Positions 7,626 through 16,962 of a DNA stretch of 64,000 bases are shown here, in pieces (positions within the stretch are counted from its first letter, which is position 1; each line of letters begins with the position of its first letter). The stretch is taken from assembly GCF_001577755.1 (NCBI RefSeq), contig NZ_CP010776.1, positions 1,860,001 through 1,924,000 on the forward strand, in the 5' to 3' direction. The translations under genes were made by a program, and so were the position numbers. Below the pieces are notes generated by a model that ran no database searches, was not told the DNA's origin, and saw only the letters and a list, made by a program, of their open reading frames with translations. The DNA is from Rufibacter sp. DG15C. GTDB lineage: Bacteria > Bacteroidota > Bacteroidia > Cytophagales > Hymenobacteraceae.

Positions 7626-8297
7626 ATGAGAAAGACAGGATACATCACCGCGGTTGTAGGCACTTTGGCCCTTGCTGCGTGCAGCAGAATAGACGCTTCT
7701 ACCTCTAACACCGTGCCCTCTACAGACGGCCACACTGCCAATGTCATGAACAGAAGCGATGCGGCGGGCGTGACCAAGGAGACGGGTAGCGCCGGCTATA
7801 TGAACACCGGTGCAGCGGGCGCGCTGTCCAACACCATGCTCTATGATAACAGGCCCTTGACAGAGGAACTCTTTCTTACTGAGGCGGCCAGCAGCGGGAT
7901 GATGGAAATAGCACTTGGGCAAATGGCTGTGCAAAAAGCGTCTAATCCAGAAGTGAAGCAGTTTGGCCAGATGATGGTGGACTACCATACCAAAGCCCAG
8001 CAAGAACTCAAGGCCGTGGCACAGGGCATGAACCTGGAACTACCCACCGCCATGATCTCCAGACATTTGAAACTAGTAGAGAAGCTGAGCGAACTGTCGG
8101 GCGCCCAATTTGACCGGAAGTACATGAACGTCATGGAAGACGCCCATGAAGAAGCCTTGGCCAAGTTTGAAATGGTGAGCAACGCCGCGCCTACTACCAG
8201 CGTGCGGGCCTTTGCCATTCGGGCCCTGCCCAACTTGCGCACCCATGAACACCAGGCAGACCAATTAGAAGATAAGATTGAAAGTGCTGCCAACTAG
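7626..8297 (+). CDS. DUF4142 lipoprotein, array member 3
   Basis: 223 residues; lipobox LAAC after a 19-residue signal. A longer low-complexity linker of about 60 residues precedes the DUF4142 bundle (FLTEAASSGMMEIALGQ, MMVDYHTKAQQEL, RAFAIRALPNLRTHEHQAD). One histidine of the HH pair in the other copies is Tyr here (DYH), which would matter if those histidines bind metal. It starts 56 bases after member 2. Confidence 0.87.
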   Translation: MRKTGYITAVVGTLALAACSRIDASTSNTVPSTDGHTANVMNRSDAAGVTKETGSAGYMNTGAAGALSNTMLYDNRPLTEELFLTEAASSGMMEIALGQMAVQKASNPEVKQFGQMMVDYHTKAQQELKAVAQGMNLELPTAMISRHLKLVEKLSELSGAQFDRKYMNVMEDAHEEALAKFEMVSNAAPTTSVRAFAIRALPNLRTHEHQADQLEDKIESAAN

Positions 8298-8358
8298 CGT
8301 TTGGCTAGTCAAGTAAAACAACCTACTGCATACACCACACACCATTAACACTACTTCT

Positions 8359-8985
8359 ATGAAAAAATCATTGTTATCCATTGCCGCCGGCGCCATGTTG
8401 TTTGGCGCGGCCTGTACCAGCACCACCACAGACGCTGACACCAACACCACCGCCGAAACCACCACAGACGCTACCGTTTCCACTGACACCAACAGCACTA
8501 CTGCCACCAGCACAGACAACGCCGCCGGTATGCTAGATGACGCCACCATTGCCAGCATGGATGACGCCACCTTTATGATGACGGCGGCCAGCAGCAACAT
8601 GCTAGAAATTGAGGCCGGTAAGATGGCGTCTCAAAACGCCATGAACGCCGAGGTGAAACGCTTTGCCCAGATGATGGTAGACCACCACACCAAGGCCAGC
8701 CAAGAGCAAATGTCCATTGCCTCACAGATGAACGTGCAACTGCCCACCGCCCTAATGCCCATGCACCAAGGCATGCTGGACAAATTGAACGGCAAAACGG
8801 GAAAGGACTTTGACGAGGCGTATATGGACATGATGGAGAATGCTCATAAAATGGACATTGCGCTGTTCACGGCCAAGAGCACCAACGCGCAAGCCCCAAC
8901 CGTAAAAGCCTTTGCCACTAAATCTCTGCCCATGCTCAAGTCACACCAAGACATGGCCACCAAGATTGAAGACCAAGTAGACTAG
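8359..8985 (+). CDS. DUF4142 lipoprotein, array member 4
   Basis: 208 residues; lipobox GAAC. A linker of about 40 residues made almost only of Thr, Ala, Asp, Asn and Ser follows, then the DUF4142 bundle (MMTAASSNMLEIEAGKMAS, MMVDHHTKASQEQ, KAFATKSLPMLKSHQDMA). The bundle is unusually rich in methionine. A strong terminator at 9011-9050 ends the array. Confidence 0.88.
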   Translation: MKKSLLSIAAGAMLFGAACTSTTTDADTNTTAETTTDATVSTDTNSTTATSTDNAAGMLDDATIASMDDATFMMTAASSNMLEIEAGKMASQNAMNAEVKRFAQMMVDHHTKASQEQMSIASQMNVQLPTALMPMHQGMLDKLNGKTGKDFDEAYMDMMENAHKMDIALFTAKSTNAQAPTVKAFATKSLPMLKSHQDMATKIEDQVD

Positions 8986-9010
8986 TCATCTTTAGCAATA
9001 TAACTTTTAG

Positions 9011-9050
9011 AGAGCCGATCAGAGTAGTCTCTGGTTGGCTCTTCGTTTTT
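9011..9050 (+). terminator. Terminator of the DUF4142 array
   Basis: A 14-bp stem with two G-T pairs (AGAGCCGATCAGAG with CTCTGGTTGGCTCT) and a TAGT loop. The T-run that follows is supplied by the first bases of P38 copy 5. Confidence 0.8.
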
Positions 9051-9081
9051 GGCCTCTTTTCTAGAAAGTAAGCCAAAAACG
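9044..9081. repeat. P38 palindrome, copy 5
   Basis: 38 bp, CGTTTTTGGCCTC to AAGCCAAAAACG, with a CTAG centre. Its left T-tract doubles as the terminator T-tract. Confidence 0.85.
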
Positions 9082-9296
9082 GAAGTTCAGGATTGAAATA
9101 CGATGGAGTGAAAGGGACTTTTAGAAGTGAGGGCAAGTGAAGAAAAGTACGAGGCACTACTCGCACCTCTTGTTTGAAAGGGAAGAGGTGGAAGGCTTCG
9201 TCTTAGTTAGAAAGTGATGGGGTCATTACTGAAATTTTCTGGCTGCCTACCTAGATAAACCCCTGAAAGAGGGTGTGGTATAAGCCCCAAATTATT

Positions 9297-9304
9297 TACC
9301 TTTG
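9297..9304 (+). promoter_or_regulatory. -7 element (TACCTTTG) ahead of the small lipoprotein gene
   Basis: Matches TAnnTTTG 22 bases before the ATG at 9326; no good TTG at the -33 position. Confidence 0.5.
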
Positions 9305-9325
9305 CCGCAACACATTACAAGATAT

Positions 9326-9604
9326 ATGAAAAAGATAATGCCATTTTTTGTGGCTGGTGCCTTATTGCTAGGCTCGGCTTGTAATACTTACACAGCCTCT
9401 ACAGACGTAGATGATAAAGGTACTGGCTACGGTTTAACAGACAACCAGGCAGCCACCGGCCATACCAGCAGCGATGCCGTAGCCGAGGCGAACAGCCAAG
9501 GCACGCTGGCCAACCCAGAGACGCAGTCTCCAAAAGACACCACTGCCGTGGTAAAAGATACTACTGCCACTACCGCTAAGAAAGACAGCGCCGCCAAAAA
9601 ATAG
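9326..9604 (+). CDS. Small Thr/Ala/Asp-rich lipoprotein
   Basis: 92 residues from the ATG at 9326; a TTG at 9302 in the same frame lies on the -7 element and is not used here. MKKIMPFFVAGALLLGSAC is a lipoprotein signal. The mature part is low-complexity and ends in TTATTAKKDSAAKK. No domain is seen. Its composition resembles the linkers of DUF4142 members 3 and 4, so it may be a degenerate relative that lacks the bundle; that is a guess. Confidence 0.7.
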   Translation: MKKIMPFFVAGALLLGSACNTYTASTDVDDKGTGYGLTDNQAATGHTSSDAVAEANSQGTLANPETQSPKDTTAVVKDTTATTAKKDSAAKK

Positions 9605-9712
9605 TCACTCTTTACAGAGTCTGCTTTTCAAGCGAAGTCCTTTATCAAACCTCAGCCAAAAAGGTTGGTGCAGCATTCCACTCCATCACTCTTTTAGCCA
9701 AGTGATTATCAA

Positions 9713-9752
9713 CAGAAAGCCCTCTTTGCTTATGTGCAGAGAGGGCTTTCTG
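9713..9752. terminator. Terminator of uvrA and the small lipoprotein gene
   Basis: CAGAAAGCCCTCT pairs with AGAGGGCTTTCTG (13 bp) around a 14-base loop; it lies between convergent genes. Confidence 0.8.
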
Positions 9753-9759
9753 TTGTCTT

Positions 9760-9797
9760 CGTTTTTGGCCTGTTTTCAGAGAATCAGGCCAAAAACG
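9760..9797. repeat. P38 palindrome, copy 6
   Basis: The outer 13 bp of both arms (CGTTTTTGGCCTG) pair perfectly; the centre is degenerate. It ends immediately before the first base of the uvrA stop codon. Confidence 0.9.
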
Positions 9798-12700
9798 CTA
9801 GTCGGTTTTCTTTTTGGGGCCGGGCTTCTTCTTTTCTTTGACCACAGCTGGGGCTACCGAGGCGTCTGCCGTTTCCTCTTTCTTCTTGCGGCCTCTGGGC
9901 TTCTTCTCCTTCACCTCGTCTACCGGGGCATCGTCAAAGGCTTCTTCGAGCTCATCGGCTATGAACACGGGAGCGTCTATGTAGAGGCTGGTGCTGAGCT
10001 CGTCTTTCAAGAAACGGGAGGTATGACCTAAGCCGGTTGCGGCTACCTCTTCAGGCGTGCCTTGGGCAACAATAGAACCTCCTTTGGCGCCGCCTTCTGG
10101 CCCTATGTCAATCACGTGGTCGGCTACTTTGATGAGGTCCATGTTGTGCTCAATGATGAGCACGCTGTTTCCTTTGTCCACCAGACGGTTCAACACGTCA
10201 GACAGGTGCTCAATGTCCTGGAAGTGCAGACCCGTAGTAGGCTCATCTAGAATGTACAGCGTACGGCCGGTGTCTTTCTTAGAAAGCTCCGTGGCCAGTT
10301 TCACACGTTGCGCCTCGCCCCCAGAAAGGGTAGTGGCCTGCTGCCCCAAGGTAATGTAGCCTAAGCCCACATCGTTCAAGGTCTTAATCTTTCTCAGGAT
10401 TCTAGGCTGGTGCTCAAAGAACTCTACAGCCTGCTCCACGGTCATGTCCAGAATATCCGTCACCGACTTGCCTTTGAAGCGAACTTCCAGGGTTTCGCGG
10501 TTGTAGCGTTTGCCTTTGCAGGTCTCACAGGGCACGTACACGTCTGGCATGAAGTTCATCTCAATGGTACGCATGCCGGCGCCCTCACAGGTCTCACAAC
10601 GGCCGCCTTTTACATTGAAGGAGAAACGTCCTGCCGCGTAGCCTCTAATCTTAGCCTCAGGCATGGACGCGAACAGGCTTCTGATCTCGGTGAACACCCC
10701 GGTGTAGGTGGCCGGGTTAGAGCGCGGCGTGCGGCCAATCGGGCTTTGGTCTACCTCGATGACCTTATCAATGTGGTTGAGGCCTTCAATGTCTTTGAAC
10801 GGAAGCGGTTCGCGCTTGGCATGGAAGAAGTGCTTGTTCAGGATAGGGTAGAGCGTGTCATGAATCAATGACGATTTTCCACTCCCCGAAACCCCGGTCA
10901 CGCAAATCAACTTACCCAGAGGCAGTTCCAGCGTCACGTCTTTCAGGTTATGCCCCGTGGCTCCGCGCAGAATTACGCTCTTGCCGTTGCCTTCGCGCTT
11001 TTGACGGCGCACCGGAATGCCTCGTCTGTAGCTCAAATAGTCTGCAGTAGTAGTACCGCTTTCCATCATTTCTTTTGGCGTACCGGCAGTCACAATCTGC
11101 CCACCATGGATGCCGGCGCCCGGACCGATGTCCACCACGTAATCAGCGGCCAGAATCATGTCTTTGTCATGTTCTACCACCACCACTGAGTTGCCTAGGT
11201 CACGCAAATCCTGCAAAGCCTTAATCAGCTTCTCATTGTCGCGCTGGTGCAAACCAATGCTGGGCTCATCCATGATGTAGAGCACACCCACTAACTGCGT
11301 ACCAATCTGCGTAGCCAAACGTATCCGCTGGCTTTCGCCGCCAGACAAGGTGCGCACCGAGCGGTGTAAGTGCAAATATTCCAATCCTACGTCTACCAAG
11401 AAACCAATGCGTTTGCGAATCTCTTTCAGGAGCTCACGTGCAATTAGGTTCTGGCGGTCATTCAGGCGGTCTTCCAGGTTGGCAATCCAGTCAGCGAGCT
11501 GTTGGATGTCCATTTCAGAGAGTTGCCCAATGTGGGTGTTGTCCAGTTTAAAGTGCAAGGATTCTTTTTTCAGGCGGTAGCCATTGCACTCGGGGCAGGT
11601 GCTCTGCTGGGTGTATTCCTGAATCCAGGCGCGTACGTTGTCTGAGTCAGACTCCAGCTGTTTCTTCAGGAAGTTGATGACGCCCTCAAACACGAAGGGT
11701 TCTTTCTTGCCTTTCGGGTCTTCTTCCTCAAAACCGTACATCAATTGATGCCACGCCTCTTCGGGGATGTCCTCAATAGGGGCCATCAACGATAGCTTAT
11801 GGCGTTTGAGCAAGGCCTGTATCTGCGAGAAAATCCAGATGTCGCGATACTCGCCCAACGGCGCAATACCACCCCGACTGATGCTCACGCTCTTGCTGGG
11901 GACTATGGATTCCTCGGTCAGTTCCTGGATTTCGCCTAGGCCATTACACACCGGGCACGCGCCGTACGGCGAGTTGAAGGAGAAGGTGTTAGGCGCTGGG
12001 TCATCATAGGCGATGCCCGTAGCCGGGTCCATCAAGTGACGGGAGTAGAACTGCGTCTCGTTGGTGTCGGCGTCCATGGCCAGAGCGGTGCCTTTGCCGT
12101 GTTGCAAGGCGTTCTGGATGGAGGTAGACAGGCGGTAGCGGTCCTCGGCAGAGGGCACCAGCTTGTCAATCACAATCTCAATGTCGTGGATTTTGTAGCG
12201 GTCCACCTGCATCTTAGGCGTGAGCTCCACTAGTTCGCCGTCAATGCGGGCGCGCAGGAAACCCATCTTGCGGATCTGCTCAAACAGCTCGCGGTAGTGG
12301 CCTTTCCGGCCTTTCACTACGGGGGCCAGAATGATGGTGCGCTTGCCGTTGAAGTACTCCAAGATGTGGTTCACAATCTGGTCATCACTCTGCTTGACCA
12401 TCTTCTCACCGGTCTCATAACTGAAGGCCTCGGCGGTACGGGCGTACAGCAGGCGCAGGAAGTCATAAATCTCAGTGATGGTGCCCACGGTAGAGCGGGG
12501 GTTGCGCGAAGTGGTTTTCTGCTCAATAGAGATTACCGGCGAAAGCCCTTCAATCTTGTCTACGTTGGGTCGTTCCATGCCCCCCAGAAAGGAGCGGGCG
12601 TAGGCCGAGAAGGTTTCCATGTACCGGCGCTGGCCCTCGGCGTAGATGGTGTCAAAGGCCAGGGAAGATTTCCCAGAGCCCGAGATGCCCGTAAAGACCA

Positions 12701-12842
12701 CCAGCTGGTTGCGCGGTATCTTGAGCGAGATGTTCTTGAGGTTGTGTTCCCGGGCCCCGTACACTTCAATGAAGGGTACATCCACGGTGGTTGAGGTATG
12801 TTTTTTGGCTACCGAGGTAGCATCCGTATCTTTTGGCGTCAT
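9798..12842 (-). CDS. uvrA: Excinuclease ABC subunit A
   Basis: 1014 residues. UvrA is the damage-sensing ATPase of nucleotide excision repair and loads UvrB. Visible parts: first Walker [10 protein letters not shown] (residues 52-60), zinc modules with CPVCNGLG and CPECNGYR, first signature [12 protein letters not shown] with Walker [13 protein letters not shown], second Walker [10 protein letters not shown], a CETCEGAG...CETCKGKR zinc finger, second signature [12 protein letters not shown] and Walker [13 protein letters not shown]. The family is about 940 residues; the extra C-terminal tail of some 70 residues is acidic and then lysine-rich, with AT-hook-like PRGRKKK and KPGPKKK. A TACCTTTG -7 element lies just upstream of the ATG. 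Confidence 0.98.
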   Translation of the reverse strand: MTPKDTDATSVAKKHTSTTVDVPFIEVYGAREHNLKNISLKIPRNQLVVFTGISGSGKSSLAFDTIYAEGQRRYMETFSAYARSFLGGMERPNVDKIEGLSPVISIEQKTTSRNPRSTVGTITEIYDFLRLLYARTAEAFSYETGEKMVKQSDDQIVNHILEYFNGKRTIILAPVVKGRKGHYRELFEQIRKMGFLRARIDGELVELTPKMQVDRYKIHDIEIVIDKLVPSAEDRYRLSTSIQNALQHGKGTALAMDADTNETQFYSRHLMDPATGIAYDDPAPNTFSFNSPYGACPVCNGLGEIQELTEESIVPSKSVSISRGGIAPLGEYRDIWIFSQIQALLKRHKLSLMAPIEDIPEEAWHQLMYGFEEEDPKGKKEPFVFEGVINFLKKQLESDSDNVRAWIQEYTQQSTCPECNGYRLKKESLHFKLDNTHIGQLSEMDIQQLADWIANLEDRLNDRQNLIARELLKEIRKRIGFLVDVGLEYLHLHRSVRTLSGGESQRIRLATQIGTQLVGVLYIMDEPSIGLHQRDNEKLIKALQDLRDLGNSVVVVEHDKDMILAADYVVDIGPGAGIHGGQIVTAGTPKEMMESGTTTADYLSYRRGIPVRRQKREGNGKSVILRGATGHNLKDVTLELPLGKLICVTGVSGSGKSSLIHDTLYPILNKHFFHAKREPLPFKDIEGLNHIDKVIEVDQSPIGRTPRSNPATYTGVFTEIRSLFASMPEAKIRGYAAGRFSFNVKGGRCETCEGAGMRTIEMNFMPDVYVPCETCKGKRYNRETLEVRFKGKSVTDILDMTVEQAVEFFEHQPRILRKIKTLNDVGLGYITLGQQATTLSGGEAQRVKLATELSKKDTGRTLYILDEPTTGLHFQDIEHLSDVLNRLVDKGNSVLIIEHNMDLIKVADHVIDIGPEGGAKGGSIVAQGTPEEVAATGLGHTSRFLKDELSTSLYIDAPVFIADELEEAFDDAPVDEVKEKKPRGRKKKEETADASVAPAVVKEKKKPGPKKKTD

Positions 12843-12865
12843 CCGATTTGGTTCGGTTTAAAGAG

Positions 12866-12873
12866 CAAAGGTA
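12866..12873 (-). promoter_or_regulatory. -7 element (TACCTTTG) of uvrA
   Basis: Reads TACCTTTG on the minus strand 24 bases before the uvrA ATG. No TTG at the usual -33 distance. Confidence 0.5.
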
Positions 12874-12980
12874 GGCATTCCCGCGCTACCATGGCACCGG
12901 GCAATCCATCTCTTCTTAACCGAATTTTAAGCGGAATAGTTTAGCGGAAGGTGATTGTTCTTTGGGAAGCTGAGCATAGC

Positions 12981-13018
12981 CGTTTTTGGCCTGTTTTCCA
13001 TAAAATAGGCTGAAAGTA
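12981..13018. repeat. P38 palindrome, copy 7
   Basis: The left arm is intact (CGTTTTTGGCCTGTTTTCC); the right arm has decayed at its end (GGCTGAAAGTA). It lies between divergent genes. Confidence 0.75.
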
Positions 13019-13167
13019 GATTGCTCATCTCTACTTTTTTGAAAGCTTCCTTCCGTCAGAGATAAACCATTCGCTATCAAACATCAAAGGTAGATATATA
13101 GCCAAGATACTATTCTTTTAAAGTATATTCATGACTTGGAGCGCATCAGGTTCCGTTTGTGCTGGTT

Positions 13168-15834
13168 ATGAAAAAATTTGTTGGCCTTTGGCTGGGTCTT
13201 TTCTGTTTATTGCTGGTGACGCATACTGCCGTTGGGCAGGCTCTTCCCTTAAAGAAAATTACTGCATCTTATTCCCAAAAACCCATTCAAGAAGTGTTTG
13301 CTGACTTGGCACACCAGGCCTCGGTGCGCATTTTCTATAAGCAGGAATGGGTAGACAGCTTACTGGTGACTGATTCTTTTAATGAGGCAGCTTTACCGGT
13401 GGTTCTGGAGAGAGTTTTGGAGAAAGGCCATCTCTCCTATATTCTGTATGACACCTTTACGGTAGTGGTGGTGCCTAAAGAATATGGTCGGCCTGTAAAC
13501 TTAGACTCTGTGTCTTGGAAAAGTACGCAAGCGCTGGCTAACCCTAATAGAAAGGTGGAGTTAAGCGGCAGGGTGTTGAACGGCAAGACCAATGAACCTG
13601 TAGAGGGGGCTACTGTGAAAACGCAAGAAGGCGTGAACATTACCGTAACCGACAGCAACGGAGCTTTTACTTTCTCTTTGCCGGTAGGCACTTATACCTT
13701 GCAGACCCTGGCCCTTGGCATGCGCGAAGACAGCCGTAAAGTCCCCTTAGGCAGCAATAAATACATTACCATTCCTCTTTTTGAAAAAGTAAATGAATTA
13801 AAGGAAGTGGTGGTGACCTCAGCTTCTGTCAACCAACAGGTAGAGCGGCTGCAAATGGGCGTGGCTAAGCTAGATGTGCGGCAATTGAAAATGATGCCTG
13901 CCTTTCTAGGGGAAGTGGACGTGGTGCGCAGTATCTTGTCCTTGCCCGGGGTAACCACCGTAGGCGAAGGCGCCACTGGTTTCAATGTGCGGGGCGGAAG
14001 CATTGACCAGAATTTAATCCTGCAAGACGGGGCTCCCATCTTCAATTCCTCGCACCTGTTTGGCTTCTTCTCAGTGTTTAATCCAGACATGGTGGAAGAC
14101 GTTACTTTGTATAGCGGGGGTATGCCGGCCAGATTTGGTGGCCGCATTTCCTCTGTCTTGGATGTTGCCTTGAAAGAAGGAAGCCCGGAACATTTCAAGG
14201 CAAGTGGCGGCGTGGGGCTGGTGGCTAGCAGACTACAAGTAGAGGGGCCGTTGGTAAAGAACAAGGCATCGTTCTTAGTGGCTGGCCGCGTGGCGTATCC
14301 AGATTGGTTGCTACAGTTCGTGCCCGACCAGTCAGTTAGAAACAGTTCTGGGTATTTTTATGACGCCAACGCCAAATTTACGCTACAGGCAAGTGAAAAA
14401 GACCATCTGAGTTTCTCTGGCTACAAAAGCAAAGACGGTTTCAGGTTTGGGTCAGACACTACGTACACATGGGGCACTAACCTGGCTTCGGTTCAATGGC
14501 AGCATGACTTCTCTAGAACCCTGAGCACCTCTTTGACCGGTGTGCTAGGTCAGTATGATTATGGGTTAAGCTCAAATAAAGAAGCCACAGGGTATACTTT
14601 AGATTTCGGGATTGCCTACCAATTGCTAAAGGCAGAGGCTAACTATAGCTTGAGTGATAAGCACGCCTTTAACGCAGGGGCAGAAGTTACTAACTACCTG
14701 TTTAACCAAGGTGACTTGCAACCTAGTGCCACTTCCATTCTTAGAGCAGAGAAAATGCCCGAGGAAAAGTCTCTGGAAGGAGCCTTGTTTTTAGAGCATG
14801 TTTATACGCCCAGCCCGATTCTATCTATCAGTTACGGACTGCGGTATTCTGGGTATAGGCAATTGGGTCCCGGTGACGCCTTGATTTTGGGGGAGCAACA
14901 AACGCAGGAAGAAGGCACGGTGATTGGAACCATATCTTACAGCAAAGGGGAGGCCATGCAACAGTACTTTACCTTTGAGCCGCGCTTTTCCCTTAGGTAC
15001 ACGCTTAATGAAAACAGTTCAGTGAAGTTGGGGGTGAATAGAACGGCCCAATACGTGCACCTCATCTCCAATACCATGTCTGCCTCTCCGGTAGACATCT
15101 GGAAGACCAGCAACAACAACTTAAAACCGCAGATAGGTGACCAGGTAAGTCTGGGATACTATAGAAACCTGCTGGAACATACCCTAGAACTATCCATAGA
15201 AACGTATTATAAAAGGATTCAAAACGTAGTGGATTACCGGGACGGCGCACAGCTGGTCTTAAACTCCACCCTGGATGCAGAACTAGTGCAGGGCGACGGC
15301 AAGGCCTATGGGTTTGAGGTGATGGCTCGCCGCAAGGAGAAAAGGCTGACCGGTTGGTTGAGTTATTCTTACTCCAGAGCATTCAGAGACGTGAGCACTA
15401 TCAATGGCGGGCGTAGCTACCCGGCCAACTATGACAAGCCGCATAATTTGTCGCTGGTCCTTAACCAGCAACTGGCCAAGCGGTTTAGTGTGTCAGGCAA
15501 TTTTACGTTTAGCACCGGCCGGCCCGCTACTTATCCAGAGTCGGTGGCCAAGGTGGGCGGCATGGTATTTCTGTATTACAATGGCCGCAACCAGTACCGC
15601 ATTCCCAACTACCATAGACTAGATTTGGCCTTTACCCTGGACGGTACCAACAAGAAAAACAAGAAATGGCAGAACAGTTGGGTTTTCTCTTTGTACAACG
15701 TGTACGGGCGCAAAAATCCTTATTCGGTGTACTTTATGCCTTCTTACGGGGGTACCACGCCGCAGGCCTATCAATTGTCTGTCATAGGGGCCATAGTTCC
15801 GGCCCTTACCTATAACTTCAAATTCAACAAATGA
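13168..15834 (+). CDS. TonB-dependent receptor with an STN-like N-terminal domain
   Basis: 888 residues from the ATG at 13168 (MKKFVGLWLGLFCLLL, signal peptide); an ATG 9 bases upstream is also possible. Order: an STN/secretin-like domain (about 28-105, KPIQEVFADLAHQASVRIFY), a carboxypeptidase-like regulatory domain (about 130-215, GRVLNGKTNEPVEGATV), a plug (FNVRGGSIDQNLILQDGAPI, GGMPARFGGRISSVLDV) and an outer-membrane beta-barrel to the end. It imports a ligand using TonB. STN domains often signal to a FecR anti-sigma factor, but no sigma or FecR gene is adjacent. Its stop overlaps the start of the DUF4249 gene by four bases (ATGA). Confidence 0.92.
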   Translation: MKKFVGLWLGLFCLLLVTHTAVGQALPLKKITASYSQKPIQEVFADLAHQASVRIFYKQEWVDSLLVTDSFNEAALPVVLERVLEKGHLSYILYDTFTVVVVPKEYGRPVNLDSVSWKSTQALANPNRKVELSGRVLNGKTNEPVEGATVKTQEGVNITVTDSNGAFTFSLPVGTYTLQTLALGMREDSRKVPLGSNKYITIPLFEKVNELKEVVVTSASVNQQVERLQMGVAKLDVRQLKMMPAFLGEVDVVRSILSLPGVTTVGEGATGFNVRGGSIDQNLILQDGAPIFNSSHLFGFFSVFNPDMVEDVTLYSGGMPARFGGRISSVLDVALKEGSPEHFKASGGVGLVASRLQVEGPLVKNKASFLVAGRVAYPDWLLQFVPDQSVRNSSGYFYDANAKFTLQASEKDHLSFSGYKSKDGFRFGSDTTYTWGTNLASVQWQHDFSRTLSTSLTGVLGQYDYGLSSNKEATGYTLDFGIAYQLLKAEANYSLSDKHAFNAGAEVTNYLFNQGDLQPSATSILRAEKMPEEKSLEGALFLEHVYTPSPILSISYGLRYSGYRQLGPGDALILGEQQTQEEGTVIGTISYSKGEAMQQYFTFEPRFSLRYTLNENSSVKLGVNRTAQYVHLISNTMSASPVDIWKTSNNNLKPQIGDQVSLGYYRNLLEHTLELSIETYYKRIQNVVDYRDGAQLVLNSTLDAELVQGDGKAYGFEVMARRKEKRLTGWLSYSYSRAFRDVSTINGGRSYPANYDKPHNLSLVLNQQLAKRFSVSGNFTFSTGRPATYPESVAKVGGMVFLYYNGRNQYRIPNYHRLDLAFTLDGTNKKNKKWQNSWVFSLYNVYGRKNPYSVYFMPSYGGTTPQAYQLSVIGAIVPALTYNFKFNK

Positions 15835-16928
15835 GAAACGCACACATACGGTTTCTTCTGATAGGGGCACTGGTCTGGTTGTCTGCCTGCATTGAACCGA
15901 TAGAGGTGGTGACCGGTACCCAGCAAGATACCTTGGTGGTAGATGGAACCGTCACTAGTAAAGTAAACCCACAGACCGGGCAGAGAGAGTTGGCATGTAC
16001 TATCCTTTTATCTTCGGCAGAACCCTTTAACAGCGCCTCTGGCATAGTGGTAAGTCGTCCAATTACAGGAGCCCAGGTGTATGTGCAAGACAAGCAGGGG
16101 AACAAATGGCCAGTGCCTGAAAAAACAGAGCTGCAAAACAACAAAGTCACTGTCATAAAGGGTAATTATGGCTTTCTGGTTTCGTCCACTGAGTCACAGG
16201 TGGGCAATGTGTTCACTGTTTTCATTAAACTACCCAACGGAAAAGAATACCAGTCCCAACCAGAGGTGTTGCAAGCGGTGCCCCCAATACAGGAGCTTGA
16301 ATTTATCTTTAAGGAATTTGTAGAAGTTGTTAAGAATGGCGCCGGCGAAAATGTAGAAAAGAAAACCCCGGCCTTTGAGGTAAGCGTGACCGTCAATGAC
16401 CCGGCCAATGCGCAAAATGCCTATAGATGGGAGACCGAGGGCATTTTTCAATACCAGACCAATCCGCCAGAGATCCTTCCACCGCCGGCCTCCATCTGTT
16501 GGTCGTACGCCGGGCGCATTAACAAGCAGATTGAGGCTATAGATGATAGTAGAACCAATGGGCAGCGCATCAAGTTGCCAGTGGCCGTAGTGCCCTTTGA
16601 CCTGCAGACCAGGTACCAGGCCATTGTACGGCAATACTCCCTTACGCCTAAGGCATATGAGTTTTGGCGATTGTACAGACAGCAACAGACCAGTGTAGGC
16701 AGTATCACAGACCCGGCTCCAGCCCAGATTAGAGGCAACCTCTTTAACGTCAAAGATCCCTCAGAAGTGGTCATTGGCTACTTTGGGACCTCAGAAGTGA
16801 ATGAGAAATTCATTATCATCAACCGGTCTCTGTATGGTCCTATGCCTGGCGCACCCTTTGTGGTATTAACCAGAGACTGCCGAGGGCTTTACTCCAACAG
16901 CACGCATATTCCTCCTTTCGGATTTTAA
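15831..16928 (+). CDS. DUF4249 lipoprotein
   Basis: 365 residues with a lipobox LSAC near residue 20, followed by IEPIEVVTG, then a beta-rich body (QDTLVVDGTVTSK, ITGAQVYVQDKQGN, YGFLVSSTESQVG) and a Cys-containing C-terminal part (RDCRGLY) typical of DUF4249. These proteins are surface or periplasmic lipoproteins regularly encoded directly after STN-type TonB receptors in Bacteroidota, so a role as an accessory in ligand capture is inferred. Overlaps the receptor gene by four bases. Confidence 0.88.
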   Translation: MRNAHIRFLLIGALVWLSACIEPIEVVTGTQQDTLVVDGTVTSKVNPQTGQRELACTILLSSAEPFNSASGIVVSRPITGAQVYVQDKQGNKWPVPEKTELQNNKVTVIKGNYGFLVSSTESQVGNVFTVFIKLPNGKEYQSQPEVLQAVPPIQELEFIFKEFVEVVKNGAGENVEKKTPAFEVSVTVNDPANAQNAYRWETEGIFQYQTNPPEILPPPASICWSYAGRINKQIEAIDDSRTNGQRIKLPVAVVPFDLQTRYQAIVRQYSLTPKAYEFWRLYRQQQTSVGSITDPAPAQIRGNLFNVKDPSEVVIGYFGTSEVNEKFIIINRSLYGPMPGAPFVVLTRDCRGLYSNSTHIPPFGF

Positions 16929-16962
16929 TTTGACGTCCACCAGAACCTTCATTGTGCGCAGT

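Larger units (their letters stand above)
8986..9325. other. Gap after the DUF4142 array
   Basis: It holds a terminator, P38 copy 5 and a promoter-like TACCTTTG at 9297-9304. I see no gene; a short minus-strand frame over 8936-9166 has no support. Confidence 0.7.
12843..13167. other. Divergent intergenic region, uvrA and TonB-receptor operon
   Basis: It contains the uvrA -7 element and P38 copy 7. The rest, 13019-13167, shows no gene or clear structure. Confidence 0.6.

Noticed and set aside
13168-15834. FecA-type trans-envelope signalling locus
   Set aside because: The STN-like domain is present, but no sigma factor or FecR-like gene lies on either side.
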